A stretch of DNA of 40,554 nucleotides from IMG/VR virus record IMGVR_UViG_3300035034_000680, positions 1 through 40,554 of that record. The stretch is one strand, 5' to 3'. Positions 15,512 through 23,017 of this stretch are shown piece after piece. Source of the DNA: a virus. How positions within the stretch are numbered: position 1 is the stretch's first letter; each line of letters starts with the position of its first letter. A program made the translations under genes and the position numbers. The notes under the pieces were generated by a model that was not told the DNA's origin, did not search any database, and saw nothing but the letters and a program-made list of their open reading frames with translations.

Positions 15512-16000
15512 TTAATCTCTTGGTTTGATAATGTAGGTTCGGTCGTCCAGCTTGATGAAAGTTGTGCATTTCTTCCAGAGCTTCCCAAAGCCCTTCTCAT
15601 CAAATCTCACTTGGATGGCGTCACCTAAAAGTCTAGTGTCCACGTTCCGTTCTTTGGTCGTCATTCTTATTGTTGTATCCAGCCATTGTCTTATTGTTCC
15701 AGAAACCAATGCCAAAACTTCATCTGTGTTGATTTTGCGAATCACAATATGCAATTTACTACACCCAACCAAATCGACAAACGGTTCAAGCTCGCACTGA
15801 ATAAGCATGGTTCCAAAAACATGATCCAATTCATCACCACTCTCATACCCTCTAAAGGCTTCCGCAACCTTGATGATCTTCTCATGATCCGTCAATTTGT
15901 TCGGTACGTCTCTCAGCGGGTTCCTCGTCTCGATGTTGTCCAGAGCTTGACTCAGGCTCTCCATGTTGTACTGACTGATTCCTACAATCAAAGTGTTCAT
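15512..16000 (-). CDS. Hypothetical 162-aa protein before SNF2 helicase
   Basis: Begins MNTLIVGISQYNMESL at the ATG 16000 (an in-frame start at 16012 adds four residues). A mixed alpha/beta protein with LHIVIRKINTDEVLALVSG and DAIQVRFDEKGFGKLWKKC. No family recognised. It ends 3 bases before the SNF2 start, so it is probably co-translated with it. Its N-terminus overlaps the C-terminus of the next gene upstream by over 100 bases in a different frame, across the near palindrome at 15977. Confidence 0.55.
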   Translation of the reverse strand: MNTLIVGISQYNMESLSQALDNIETRNPLRDVPNKLTDHEKIIKVAEAFRGYESGDELDHVFGTMLIQCELEPFVDLVGCSKLHIVIRKINTDEVLALVSGTIRQWLDTTIRMTTKERNVDTRLLGDAIQVRFDEKGFGKLWKKCTTFIKLDDRTYIIKPRD

Positions 16001-16250
16001 GGAACGCCTCATTCTTTATCGTGCGTATAACGCCGGTTGGGTCTAAGTAGAGCCAGTTACTTGCTCCTGTCTCAATTTCTAGGCCGTGCTCATTAACGAA
16101 AATAACTCCGCTCTGACGGGTCAGACGGAGTTTGCCAAGGTCATGTCGGTTTAGTATCCACTCTGGCAAGGTGCTACGCCTATTAAGCATACGCTCCGCC
16201 AAATCAGATACTCGAATGGCCTGTATCGAATTGTCTTTGTATAAATACAT
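15882..16250 (-). CDS. Hypothetical 122-aa protein
   Basis: ATG at 16250 (GTG at 16259 possible), beginning MYLYKDNSIQAIRVSDLAER. The folded part (to about residue 90) includes LTRQSGVIFVNEHGLEIET and NWLYLDPTGVIRTIKN. The last 35 residues are Glu/Arg/Ser-rich and overlap the next gene in another frame, so the true 3' part may be unimportant. It lies just after an intrinsic terminator and a hairpin, suggesting a new or re-initiated transcript. No family recognised. Confidence 0.5.
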   Translation of the reverse strand: MYLYKDNSIQAIRVSDLAERMLNRRSTLPEWILNRHDLGKLRLTRQSGVIFVNEHGLEIETGASNWLYLDPTGVIRTIKNEAFHEHFDCRNQSVQHGEPESSSGQHRDEEPAERRTEQIDGS

Positions 16251-16256
16251 TGAAAC

Positions 16257-16400
16257 CACAAGACAAGAGTTATCTTATCTTGTGGGAAAAGTCGGCGTCC
16301 CCGAGTGAGAACGCCGACCACCCTATCCAACCGCAGGAACCACCTGCAAAGGGTAACGAGGGGGAGGCATCCCTCGCTACCCGGTCAGGCCTAAGCCTGA
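16257..16400. other. Hairpin-dense intergenic stretch
   Basis: Besides the terminator, four more inverted repeats sit in 145 bases: CACAAGA/TCTTGTG around 16257-16283, GCAGG/CCTGC (16333-16347), an 11-bp stem with one mismatch, GGGTAACGAGG/CCTCGCTACCC (16351-16382), and CAGGC/GCCTG (16386-16399). An exact palindrome follows at 16399. No gene is seen here. The stems could protect the 3' end of the upstream mRNA or form a structured small RNA. Confidence 0.6.
16287..16318 (-). terminator. Intrinsic terminator after the 217-aa gene
   Basis: On the minus strand a GTCGGCGT/ACGCCGAC stem (16311-16318/16291-16298) of 8 bp with a 12-base loop is followed directly by TTTT. It lies about 90 bases past the stop of the gene at 16410-17063 and may end or attenuate the ParB-1 transcript. 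Confidence 0.6.
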
Positions 16401-16409
16401 TTTTCCAAA

Positions 16410-17063
16410 TCAACGTTCGCGAGTACCTTCTTCTTTGACGACTTCGGGAGTGTCTCCATCAGGAGCAGCACGGAACTTCGTGAGTGCATCCTTGAGTTCG
16501 ACATCATTAGGCGGCGTCATTGGTGTGGGACATTCGACAAAGACAGGAACGTGCCAAGAACCCTTGTTGTTTTTAGCCAGCTTCGTCTTACAGGTGACGG
16601 CTTGCCCAAGCATCTCGGCCAGCCTAGGGCCGAGCTTCTTCTGAGAAGTCGAACACATGTAAAGTGTTGCAAACTTCTTTTGATCCTTGAGGTACACAAG
16701 GAACTCAGGTCCGCTCAGACAATCGCTGTTCTGCACGCCGGACCGGGTTTTGATTTCCGCAAACAGTTCTGACGTATGATCGGTTGTAGAAATGATGTTT
16801 GTTCGATCACTATAGTCGAGAGCTTTAGGTTGCCAAGTCACCGGGATGATGTCGATTTCCTTGCCCAAGTCGTCGATCGAATCGCCGTTCTTGAGGAAGT
16901 ATGCACCCATCTGCACCTGACCTTCCTTAACCGGGTCAGACGATGCTCCGCCGACCTTGAGTTGAGGAAGGAAGGACGATGCAGCAACTGCATCCATCGC
17001 ATCCATTTGTGGGACCAAAGCACCATCAAGCTCATTTACCTTAATCAGTTGATTACCAGACAT
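16410..17063 (-). CDS. Conserved phage-type protein of unknown function
   Basis: 217 aa from the ATG at 17063 (AGGA 8 bases upstream). The N-terminus reads MSGNQLIKVNELDGAL, then VAASSFLPQLKVGGASSDPV, QMGAYFLKNGDSIDDLGK and IPVTWQPKALDYSD. Later, SGPEFLVYLKDQKKFATLYM and GSWHVPVFVECP suggest a beta-rich fold. I believe similar proteins occur in other phages near replication genes, without an assigned role that I can recall. It follows ParB-like protein 1 in the same unit. A palindrome (17082-17094) lies just upstream of its ribosome site, and another (16399) just downstream of or overlapping its stop. Confidence 0.65.
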   Translation of the reverse strand: MSGNQLIKVNELDGALVPQMDAMDAVAASSFLPQLKVGGASSDPVKEGQVQMGAYFLKNGDSIDDLGKEIDIIPVTWQPKALDYSDRTNIISTTDHTSELFAEIKTRSGVQNSDCLSGPEFLVYLKDQKKFATLYMCSTSQKKLGPRLAEMLGQAVTCKTKLAKNNKGSWHVPVFVECPTPMTPPNDVELKDALTKFRAAPDGDTPEVVKEEGTRER

Positions 17064-17137
17064 TTTATGTTTCCTGTTGTTGATTTCCAAAATCCACGAT
17101 TAGCCATTCCATTCCAGATTTGAGGGAATCCAGAATC

Positions 17138-17211
17138 GGTCGCGTCGGTGTACTGCCGACGCGACCGGGATCGAGGCCTGTAGCGGGCAGAGGGTTCGCG
17201 ATTGAACCCTC
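17138..17211. other. Two strong hairpins between ParB-1 and the 217-aa gene
   Basis: GGTCGCGTCGG (17138-17148) pairs perfectly with CCGACGCGACC (17156-17166) around a 7-base loop. GAGGGTTC (17190-17197) pairs with GAACCCTC (17204-17211) around a 6-base loop. No T-run follows on either strand, so they are better read as mRNA-processing or stability elements, or operators, than as intrinsic terminators. They are far more G/C-rich than the nearby sequence. Confidence 0.65.
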
Positions 17212-17225
17212 CGGCCCGGATACGA

Positions 17226-18191
17226 TTAGCTGGCAGCAGCCTGCTTAGCTTCGAGCTTCGCACGCTCGTCCGCAGCTTCCTTTTCCTTCTGCTCAAGCCG
17301 TTCAATCTTCCGCTTCTCAGCGGCTTCTTGCTTGGTGGCTTCCCGTTCATGCCACTTGGCTTCCTGTTCCTTAACAGAAGCCTCGTCAAGATTGACGCAG
17401 TAGTTGAGCATGAAGACGGCGGCTTCCAAAGGATCACTGATTTCGGAAATCAGTTCCCGAACGGCTGCCTGATTGTCCAGCAGCGGTTCGATTTCCTTCA
17501 TCTTGCGGAGCTTAGCCGACGGGGTGAACTTACGTTCTTCCGGCTTCTCACCGCTGTTCTTGGCCTTGCGAATCTCATCAAGACGTTCCTTGATGATAGG
17601 ACCGAACTCGCTAGGAGTCGCGGTCATCGCCTGATCCACGAACGACACCTGTTCTTCAACAGGCAGCTTCGAGAGATATTGGGCGTTCGACAAGGTAATC
17701 TTGTTGCTATCGACAAGCGGCTGGATATCTTCATGCAGCTTGAGCAACGACAGACGGTTGTTGATGAACGTAGTGGACACGCCAAGATCGCGAGCCAGAT
17801 TGTCCAAGGTCAGCGTAGGCTTGAGGGAAATCATGGCCTGTAGCTGTTTGGTGTATTGGATCGGTGTGGTGTGAACACGGTGGAAGTTCATCATCAACTG
17901 AGTTGCAAGAACAGTTTCCTTGTCCATGTCCTTGACAACGGCGTTGATTGACTCAAGGCCGAGGTCTTTACACGCATTGAAACGCTGCGTGCCGTCGATG
18001 ATTTCAAACTTCTCGGAACCATCTTCGGTTTTAAGAGGTCGAACAAGGATTGCTCCGTCAAAACCTTTGGAGCGGATTGATTCGACAATCCCGAGATACT
18101 GCTCTGAGGTCTTCTGAGCAGGTCGAAGGGCAACAGAGCCTTCTTCGATTTGCGAAAGCGGGATGTTCTTAAGAGTGCCTTCTTCTGACAT
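17226..18191 (-). CDS. ParB/Spo0J-family protein 1
   Basis: 321 aa from the ATG at 18191, chosen because AAAGGAAA lies 8 bases upstream; the in-frame upstream TTG (18248) is unlikely. The ParB-like fold is seen in QYLGIVESIRSKGFDGAILV, IIDGTQRFNACKDLG (box II, here G-T-Q-R) and MMNFHRVHTTPIQY (box III position). A helix-turn-helix follows (LTLDNLARDLGVSTTFINNR). The C-terminal 60 residues are a charged Glu/Lys/Ala coiled coil. The G-x-R-R and EN-x-x-R CTP boxes are degenerate, so it may not be a CTP-dependent clamp. An exact palindrome lies immediately before its ribosome site (18207-18219) and another inside (17439, ISEI with 8-bp arms). First gene of the leftward early block; possible autoregulation is inference. 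Confidence 0.85.
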   Translation of the reverse strand: MSEEGTLKNIPLSQIEEGSVALRPAQKTSEQYLGIVESIRSKGFDGAILVRPLKTEDGSEKFEIIDGTQRFNACKDLGLESINAVVKDMDKETVLATQLMMNFHRVHTTPIQYTKQLQAMISLKPTLTLDNLARDLGVSTTFINNRLSLLKLHEDIQPLVDSNKITLSNAQYLSKLPVEEQVSFVDQAMTATPSEFGPIIKERLDEIRKAKNSGEKPEERKFTPSAKLRKMKEIEPLLDNQAAVRELISEISDPLEAAVFMLNYCVNLDEASVKEQEAKWHEREATKQEAAEKRKIERLEQKEKEAADERAKLEAKQAAAS

Positions 18192-18480
18192 TTTTTGTTT
18201 CCTTTTGATTTCTAAAATCAAGTTGGTTTCGGTGGTTACAATTTTCAATTCTGCAAATCAAAATCAATACTGGATTCCCTCATAACATAATAGTACCGAA
18301 TCAGAATAAATGCTGTAAGAATTATTCAATTATTACATTATGGTACTATATTAGATTGTATAGGGCATTTTATATTGTGTGTTTGCTTATGTATCCTAAG
18401 TTATTGATTTAATATCATAATTTCTTAATTGGTACTATTATATTATAGATTCTGCTTTGCAAAATTAGAAAAGAAAACAC
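18192..18480. promoter_or_regulatory. AT-rich divergent region, candidate promoters and origin
   Basis: This 289-base gap separates the leftward ParB-1 block from the rightward primase unit. It is very A/T-rich and has no gene. It carries three copies of an 8-base word, ATAGTACC at 18290 and its inverse GGTACTAT at 18342 and 18431, as expected for operator or promoter elements. Palindrome sites (18207; weaker at 18247) cluster at its left end; near copies at 18147, 18511 and the exact 18716 flank it. Location beside the primase-helicase makes it a plausible origin. Exact -35/-10 boxes could not be fixed with confidence. Confidence 0.55.
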
Positions 18481-18678
18481 ATGCGTCCACTAACCGTCAG
18501 TCAAATATCTGATTTTGGAGATCGACTTGTTATACACTATGAAGGGACTGATCCTACTGAACATCAAAATATCGTTTTAGCTGTGGGTGATGCTTTTGCA
18601 TCTGAACCCGAAGCAGCTTTCAAATTCGCAACCGGAATTATGGAGTGGTTAAATAGTGCCAAATCCAAACAAGACTGA
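18481..18678 (+). CDS. Hypothetical 65-aa protein, first gene of the rightward unit
   Basis: 65 aa, MRPLTVSQISDFGDRLVIHY then HQNIVLAVGDAFASEPEAAF and a C-terminal helix. No family recognised. The A-rich AAAAGAAAA before the ATG is a weak ribosome site. It overlaps the primase start by 23 bases, so it is probably translated with it. The near palindrome at 18511 encodes DFGD. Confidence 0.55.
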   Translation: MRPLTVSQISDFGDRLVIHYEGTDPTEHQNIVLAVGDAFASEPEAAFKFATGIMEWLNSAKSKQD

Positions 18679-21361
18679 GGCGATCGGCAGATTGCTTGCA
18701 GCCAAAACCCATTCTGATTTGGCAAATCTATATCACAAAGGTATGGAATGTCAAGTCCTAGTGGCACAGGACGCAGGCGAGCGTGTCGCGAATGAAAAGT
18801 TCGTGTCGTATACGGATGGCGTTTCTAAATGGTGGAACTTTCGTATCCCCAAGAACGCTGCCAGCGATCCCGTCGATAATGACGGGGAATTAAAATTTGA
18901 TTTGGAAAAGCATGTTGAGGGAATTGGCCTCACTGGTTGGAATTGGCAAAAGCGAGCATCTATGTGGGTAGCTTTTGACTTCGACGCCATCATGGGTCAC
19001 TCCGATCAACACTCCGCCAAACTTTCATCCGAAGAACTCAAGGCCGTTCGTGATGCCGCCTGCAACATTCCTTGGGTTACAGTTCGCAAATCAACAGGCG
19101 GAGCAGGGTTACACCTTTATGTATTCTTTGAAGAACCCGTTCCTACTGATAACCACACTGAACACGCTGCTCTCGCAAGAGCCGTGCTCGGGAAAATGTC
19201 AGCCGAGAGCGGTCTGGATTTTGAGTCCAGAGTCGATATCTGTGGTGGAAATATGTGGGTGTGGCACCGTAAGATACGTGGGGAAGGATTGGTCTGTGTT
19301 AAAGAAGGGTCTAGACTTGATCGAATTCCTCTCAACTGGCAAGACCACCTAAGCGTCATCCGACGCAAGGCTACTCGTAATACACCCAAGTATATCGAAC
19401 CTTCGCATAGTTCCTTGTTCGATGAACTGTGTGGTCAGATGGATCATATCCAGATTGAAGAAGTCCATAAAGAATTGTTTGGATTTCTAGAATCAAGAAA
19501 TGCTTTCCATTGGTGGGATGCTGATAGGCATATGTTGGTCTGCCACACTTATGATCTTAAGATGGCTCACCAGCAAATGAACATGCGAGGCGTCTTCGAC
19601 ACTATCTCAAAAGGTAGTGAACACGGCTCTGACCAAAACTGTTTTGCATTCCCCTTACGTGGGGGCGGGTGGATATGCAGACGACACACGCGAGGCGTTT
19701 CGGAGAGTGCAAACTGGATTCAAGATGAATCAGGTTGGACTCGTACTTACCTGAACAAAGAACCCGATTTGATGACAGTGTGTCGTTATCTCGGAGCAGC
19801 TTTAGGTAAGGATGGTCGCTATGAATTTCAAGATGGTGAATCAGCACAAAAGGCTATTGAATATCTAGGTGTCAAGGTTGAAGTTCCTACTCGCTTCCGA
19901 GCCGGTAGGTTATGCTATCTCTCCGAAGGTAAGAATGGCAATCTGATTTTCCAAATCGAAAAGACTCCATCAGATACAACTGAGAAACTGGAAGGTTTCA
20001 CTAAAGGTGAGAAGAAGTGGTTTACTTATGTCTCACAAGTGCAAGCTAACAAAGATACTCAGGATGAAATTGCTTTTGGTCAGGATGATAAGATTCGCCA
20101 CGTTATCGCTGTAACAGGTGATGACCAAGGTTGGTTCTTGAAGAATAGTCTAGGGCTATGGGCACAAGAACCCCTAACCCATATCAGGGCTTATCTGCAA
20201 GGTGTTGAAGATATGAACAATAGCAACGTGAGCAAGATCGTAGGATCGTGTATCAACCGTTGCTGGAAGTTGGTCAACAAACCGTTCCAACCTGAGTTCC
20301 CCGGTGACCGAGAATGGAATAAAGATTCTGCAAAGCTAGCAATGGCTCCCACCGAAGGTGATGGGCCTTTCAACTGTCCAACATGGCAGAGAATCTTTGA
20401 ACACTTAGGAGTGAATCTCAATGAAGCAGTTGCGACGAATACATGGTGCAAACGGAACGGCGTTATTAACGGAGCACACTATCTTAAGTTGTGGGTCGCG
20501 TCGTTATTCCAATTCCCTCTTAAGCCCTTACCGTATCTATTCTTTTACTCTCCAGAGCAAAATACAGGCAAATCCATTTTTCATGAAGCTTTGGATTTAC
20601 TAATGACCAAAGGGGTTATGCGAGCAGACCAAGCTCTAAGTAACCAAAGTGGGTTCAATGGTGAACTGGCTGGTGCCGTGCTCTGCGTTATTGAAGAAAC
20701 TGATTTGCAAAAGTCAACCTTAGTCTACAACCGAATTAAGGATTGGGTGACATCACCTTACATGATGATTCACACCAAGAACAAGACGCCATACATGATG
20801 CCCAATACAACGCATTGGGCTCAATTCTCAAACAACGAGGATGCGTGTCCTGTGTTCCCCGGAGATACTCGGATCGTTACTGTTCCAGTTAATCCTCTCA
20901 AGCCAACTCAGCTAATTCCCAAAGCTAAGATGCTTGAACTCTTGAAAAAGGAAGCTGCGGATTTTCTTGCAGAGATTTTGAAAACCGAAGTACCTGAATC
21001 TGATGACCGACTCAACATTCCAGTTATCGAGACGGTTGAAAAACGGAATATGCAAAACCGTCAGATGACTCCTGTCGAAGCATTCTTCTCCGAGAAATGC
21101 CACGAAATACCCGGTCGCTCAATTAAATACAGTGACCTGTTTGTTGCCTTTGAAAATTGGTTGGACCCAATGGATGTGGACAACTGGACGAAAACCAAGT
21201 TCGGTAAAAAGATTCCTCTCAAGTTTCCCAAAGGTAACGCGACATGGGATAACAATCAACAGCATGTTGGAAACATTGCTTTTGATAGTCAACCCGGTCA
21301 AGGTATCATCAAACTTAGTGATGATGGGCGTCTAATTCGGAAGGAGGTGTCCAGTGATTGA
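18656..21361 (+). CDS. Primase-polymerase/SF3 (D5-like) helicase
   Basis: 901 aa from a GTG at 18656 (GGAG 10 bases upstream). N-terminal half: archaeo-eukaryotic primase-type site with WVAFDFDAI (Asp108, Asp110), KSTGGAGLHLYVFF (146-157) and RVDICGGNMWVWHRKI. The middle region contains QNCFAFPLRGGGWICRRHTR, seen in phage primases. C-terminal half: SF3/D5 helicase with Walker A SPEQNTGKS (632-640), Walker B CVIEE (677-681) and sensor FSNNEDACP. It should prime and unwind phage DNA. Together with the family A polymerase it forms the core replisome. It heads the only plus-strand unit in the window. Palindromes lie at 18716 (DLAN) and 19945 (IFQI); near copies at 18899, 19492, 20702 and 20974. 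Confidence 0.9.
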   Translation: MPNPNKTEAIGRLLAAKTHSDLANLYHKGMECQVLVAQDAGERVANEKFVSYTDGVSKWWNFRIPKNAASDPVDNDGELKFDLEKHVEGIGLTGWNWQKRASMWVAFDFDAIMGHSDQHSAKLSSEELKAVRDAACNIPWVTVRKSTGGAGLHLYVFFEEPVPTDNHTEHAALARAVLGKMSAESGLDFESRVDICGGNMWVWHRKIRGEGLVCVKEGSRLDRIPLNWQDHLSVIRRKATRNTPKYIEPSHSSLFDELCGQMDHIQIEEVHKELFGFLESRNAFHWWDADRHMLVCHTYDLKMAHQQMNMRGVFDTISKGSEHGSDQNCFAFPLRGGGWICRRHTRGVSESANWIQDESGWTRTYLNKEPDLMTVCRYLGAALGKDGRYEFQDGESAQKAIEYLGVKVEVPTRFRAGRLCYLSEGKNGNLIFQIEKTPSDTTEKLEGFTKGEKKWFTYVSQVQANKDTQDEIAFGQDDKIRHVIAVTGDDQGWFLKNSLGLWAQEPLTHIRAYLQGVEDMNNSNVSKIVGSCINRCWKLVNKPFQPEFPGDREWNKDSAKLAMAPTEGDGPFNCPTWQRIFEHLGVNLNEAVATNTWCKRNGVINGAHYLKLWVASLFQFPLKPLPYLFFYSPEQNTGKSIFHEALDLLMTKGVMRADQALSNQSGFNGELAGAVLCVIEETDLQKSTLVYNRIKDWVTSPYMMIHTKNKTPYMMPNTTHWAQFSNNEDACPVFPGDTRIVTVPVNPLKPTQLIPKAKMLELLKKEAADFLAEILKTEVPESDDRLNIPVIETVEKRNMQNRQMTPVEAFFSEKCHEIPGRSIKYSDLFVAFENWLDPMDVDNWTKTKFGKKIPLKFPKGNATWDNNQQHVGNIAFDSQPGQGIIKLSDDGRLIRKEVSSD

Positions 21362-21557
21362 TGAACTTTTTGAGACCTTACCTCAAGATGAAAAGAGAAA
21401 GCTAATTGACGCTTTCGACGCAGAAGTCGAGTATATGTATCATTATGATGGGAACAAATTCATTGGTGTTTACATCATAGAGATTCCCGAAATCACAATC
21501 ACAACAACTGCTAACAACTGGAGTATTGGCAATGATAATCGGATTCGGACATCGTAG
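21354..21557 (+). CDS. Hypothetical 67-aa acidic protein
   Basis: Starts at GTG 21354, supported by a perfect AAGGAGG 6 bases upstream, and overlaps the primase stop. MIDELFETLPQDEKRKLIDAF is a helical start; the C-terminal half is beta-like (FIGVYIIEIPEITITTTANN). No family recognised. Overlaps the dNMP kinase start by about 25 bases. Confidence 0.6.
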   Translation: MIDELFETLPQDEKRKLIDAFDAEVEYMYHYDGNKFIGVYIIEIPEITITTTANNWSIGNDNRIRTS

Positions 21558-22062
21558 CGGAGTGGGTAAAGACACAGCGGCCCAACTGCTGAAAACCCAC
21601 CTACGTCGGAATGGCGAGACAGTAGAAATCAGAGGGTTTGCCTCCGAGCTTAAAGCTCAAGCCGTTCAACTGTTTGGGTGGACAGGACTCAAAGATGAAA
21701 TCTTTTACAACAACAATCGAGAGAAGAGAAATGAGGTTCTCCCAAAACTAGGTAAAACACCCCTAGAGCTATGGATTGAATTCGGTGAAGCAATGCGTAA
21801 GATCAACCCATACACTTGGGTTGAATTAGTGTTTGCTAATGCCGCAGCGGATCATATCCTGATCCCCGATGTTAGGCATAAGAATGAAGCTGAAATTATC
21901 AAGCACTATGGTGGCATGATTATCAAAATCGAACGCGATGTTCCTGATTTGACTATCAAGAACATTGATAAGATTCTAGCTGATTACGATGAATGGGATG
22001 CTGTTGTGAAGAATGATGGCACAATGCGTGAATTAAACGACAAACTTTTGGAGCTTATCTGA
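21532..22062 (+). CDS. Deoxynucleoside monophosphate kinase
   Basis: 176 aa from the ATG at 21532 (GGAG 8 bases upstream; an upstream TTG is possible). The P-loop is GFGHRSGVGKDTAA near the N-terminus. WIEFGEAMRKINPYTW and ILIPDVRHKNEAEII are the lid and substrate motifs known from phage T4 gp1-type dNMP kinases. It phosphorylates dNMPs to dNDPs, working with the reductase and dCMP deaminase to supply dNTPs. Its stop overlaps the exonuclease start (TGATG), so the two are coupled. Confidence 0.85.
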   Translation: MIIGFGHRSGVGKDTAAQLLKTHLRRNGETVEIRGFASELKAQAVQLFGWTGLKDEIFYNNNREKRNEVLPKLGKTPLELWIEFGEAMRKINPYTWVELVFANAAADHILIPDVRHKNEAEIIKHYGGMIIKIERDVPDLTIKNIDKILADYDEWDAVVKNDGTMRELNDKLLELI

Positions 22063-22691
22063 TGAATGCAATGATGCCTCACTTTAATGGTAACCTACTG
22101 TGTGCCATTGACTCAGAAACAACGGGTCTTGATTTCTCAAAGCAAGACATGGTACAGATTGCTATTGTACCGTTGAATGCAAATTGTCAACCACTCAAGG
22201 AATTGAAGGGTAACAAGATTTATCCGTTCTACCACAACCTCAAACCTCGCTTCCCGGAGAACGCAAACAAGCAAGCCCTCGCGGTCAATAAATTGAACCT
22301 TGAAGAGCTTGCTCGTATGGGGCTTGGATATTTTGATGCCGCTGAAAAGTTTGAAGAATGGTTCGACAGACTTGGCCTTGCCGAGGGGAAGAAGATTCTT
22401 CCCCTCGGCCACAACTACTCATTCGATAAGAATTGGGTAGCTGATTGGCTAGGCCAAGAACACTACAATCATTACTTTCATTACCACTACCGCGACTCTA
22501 TGGTTGCGGCTCAGTATGCAAATGATCGAGCGGTGTTTCGTCATGAGAAGGCTCCGTTTCCAAAGGTGAATCTGAGCTATCTTGCAAAGATTCTGGAAAT
22601 TCCTCATCCGGCCGCTCATGATGCTCTGGCGGATTGTTTAACAACGGCTGAGGTATATCGAAGGCTTCTACAATTAAATCTAGTGATCTAG
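22062..22691 (+). CDS. DnaQ-like DEDDh exonuclease
   Basis: 209 aa. ExoI AIDSETTGLDF (D-x-E), ExoII LGHNYSFDKNWV and ExoIII HDALADCLTTAEVYRRL (His and Asp) give the full DEDDh set. Family members are 3'-5' exonucleases acting on DNA or RNA. The polymerase already has its own proofreading domain, so this one may act in recombination, RNA primer removal or nucleotide recycling. Last gene of the plus-strand unit, 40 bases before a strong terminator. Confidence 0.87.
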   Translation: MNAMMPHFNGNLLCAIDSETTGLDFSKQDMVQIAIVPLNANCQPLKELKGNKIYPFYHNLKPRFPENANKQALAVNKLNLEELARMGLGYFDAAEKFEEWFDRLGLAEGKKILPLGHNYSFDKNWVADWLGQEHYNHYFHYHYRDSMVAAQYANDRAVFRHEKAPFPKVNLSYLAKILEIPHPAAHDALADCLTTAEVYRRLLQLNLVI

Positions 22692-22730
22692 GGATCGCAT
22701 AGACATAATCAGAAACACGTTCCAATCCTT

Positions 22731-22764
22731 GGTTCAGTAGTCCCTCGACTACTGAACCTTTTTT
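22731..22764 (+). terminator. Strong intrinsic terminator of the rightward unit
   Basis: GGTTCAGTAGTC (22731-22742) and GACTACTGAACC (22747-22758) form a perfect 12-bp stem with loop CCTC, followed by six T. It ends transcription of the plus-strand unit just where the minus-strand lysis genes end. No T-run on the minus strand, so it is one-directional as written. Confidence 0.95.
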
Positions 22765-23017
22765 ATTCGAGTTCTTCTGTGGGAGGTAAATCCGGTTGTG
22801 TACTCGGGATGCTCCCCTCGGTAGGTCCAATTTCATCGAGTCTCTCCTGTAGGTCATCGTAGGCTTCGCCGTATTCGGCTTTTGCAGAACTGATCGCATT
22901 CAAGGCATCCATTTCGGTAATCACTTTGTTGGATTGCCACTTCTGGATAAGTTTGATTGCATCAGGTAAGGTGTCAGTCGCTAATTTGGCCAGTAGCAGA
23001 ATCACTTGAGGATTCAT
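22763..23017 (-). CDS. Hypothetical 84-aa protein in lysis cassette
   Basis: ATG at 23017 with GGAG 8 bases upstream. MNPQVILLLAKLATDTLPDA starts hydrophobic, then comes a helical middle (SSAKAEYGEAYDDLQERLDE) and an acidic, Pro-rich tail. Stop lies in the T-run of the convergent terminator. Its start overlaps the lipoprotein gene by 44 bases. No family recognised; a lysis role is only suggested by position. Confidence 0.5.
   Translation of the reverse strand: MNPQVILLLAKLATDTLPDAIKLIQKWQSNKVITEMDALNAISSAKAEYGEAYDDLQERLDEIGPTEGSIPSTQPDLPPTEELE

Noticed and set aside
17202-17843. 213-codon plus-strand open frame
   Set aside because: Antisense to the ParB-like protein 1; its Arg/Leu-rich composition mirrors the Glu/Lys/Ala coiled coil.
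22498-22899. 133-codon minus-strand frame near the terminator
   Set aside because: It crosses the plus-strand exonuclease and the terminator stem, and its sequence is low quality.
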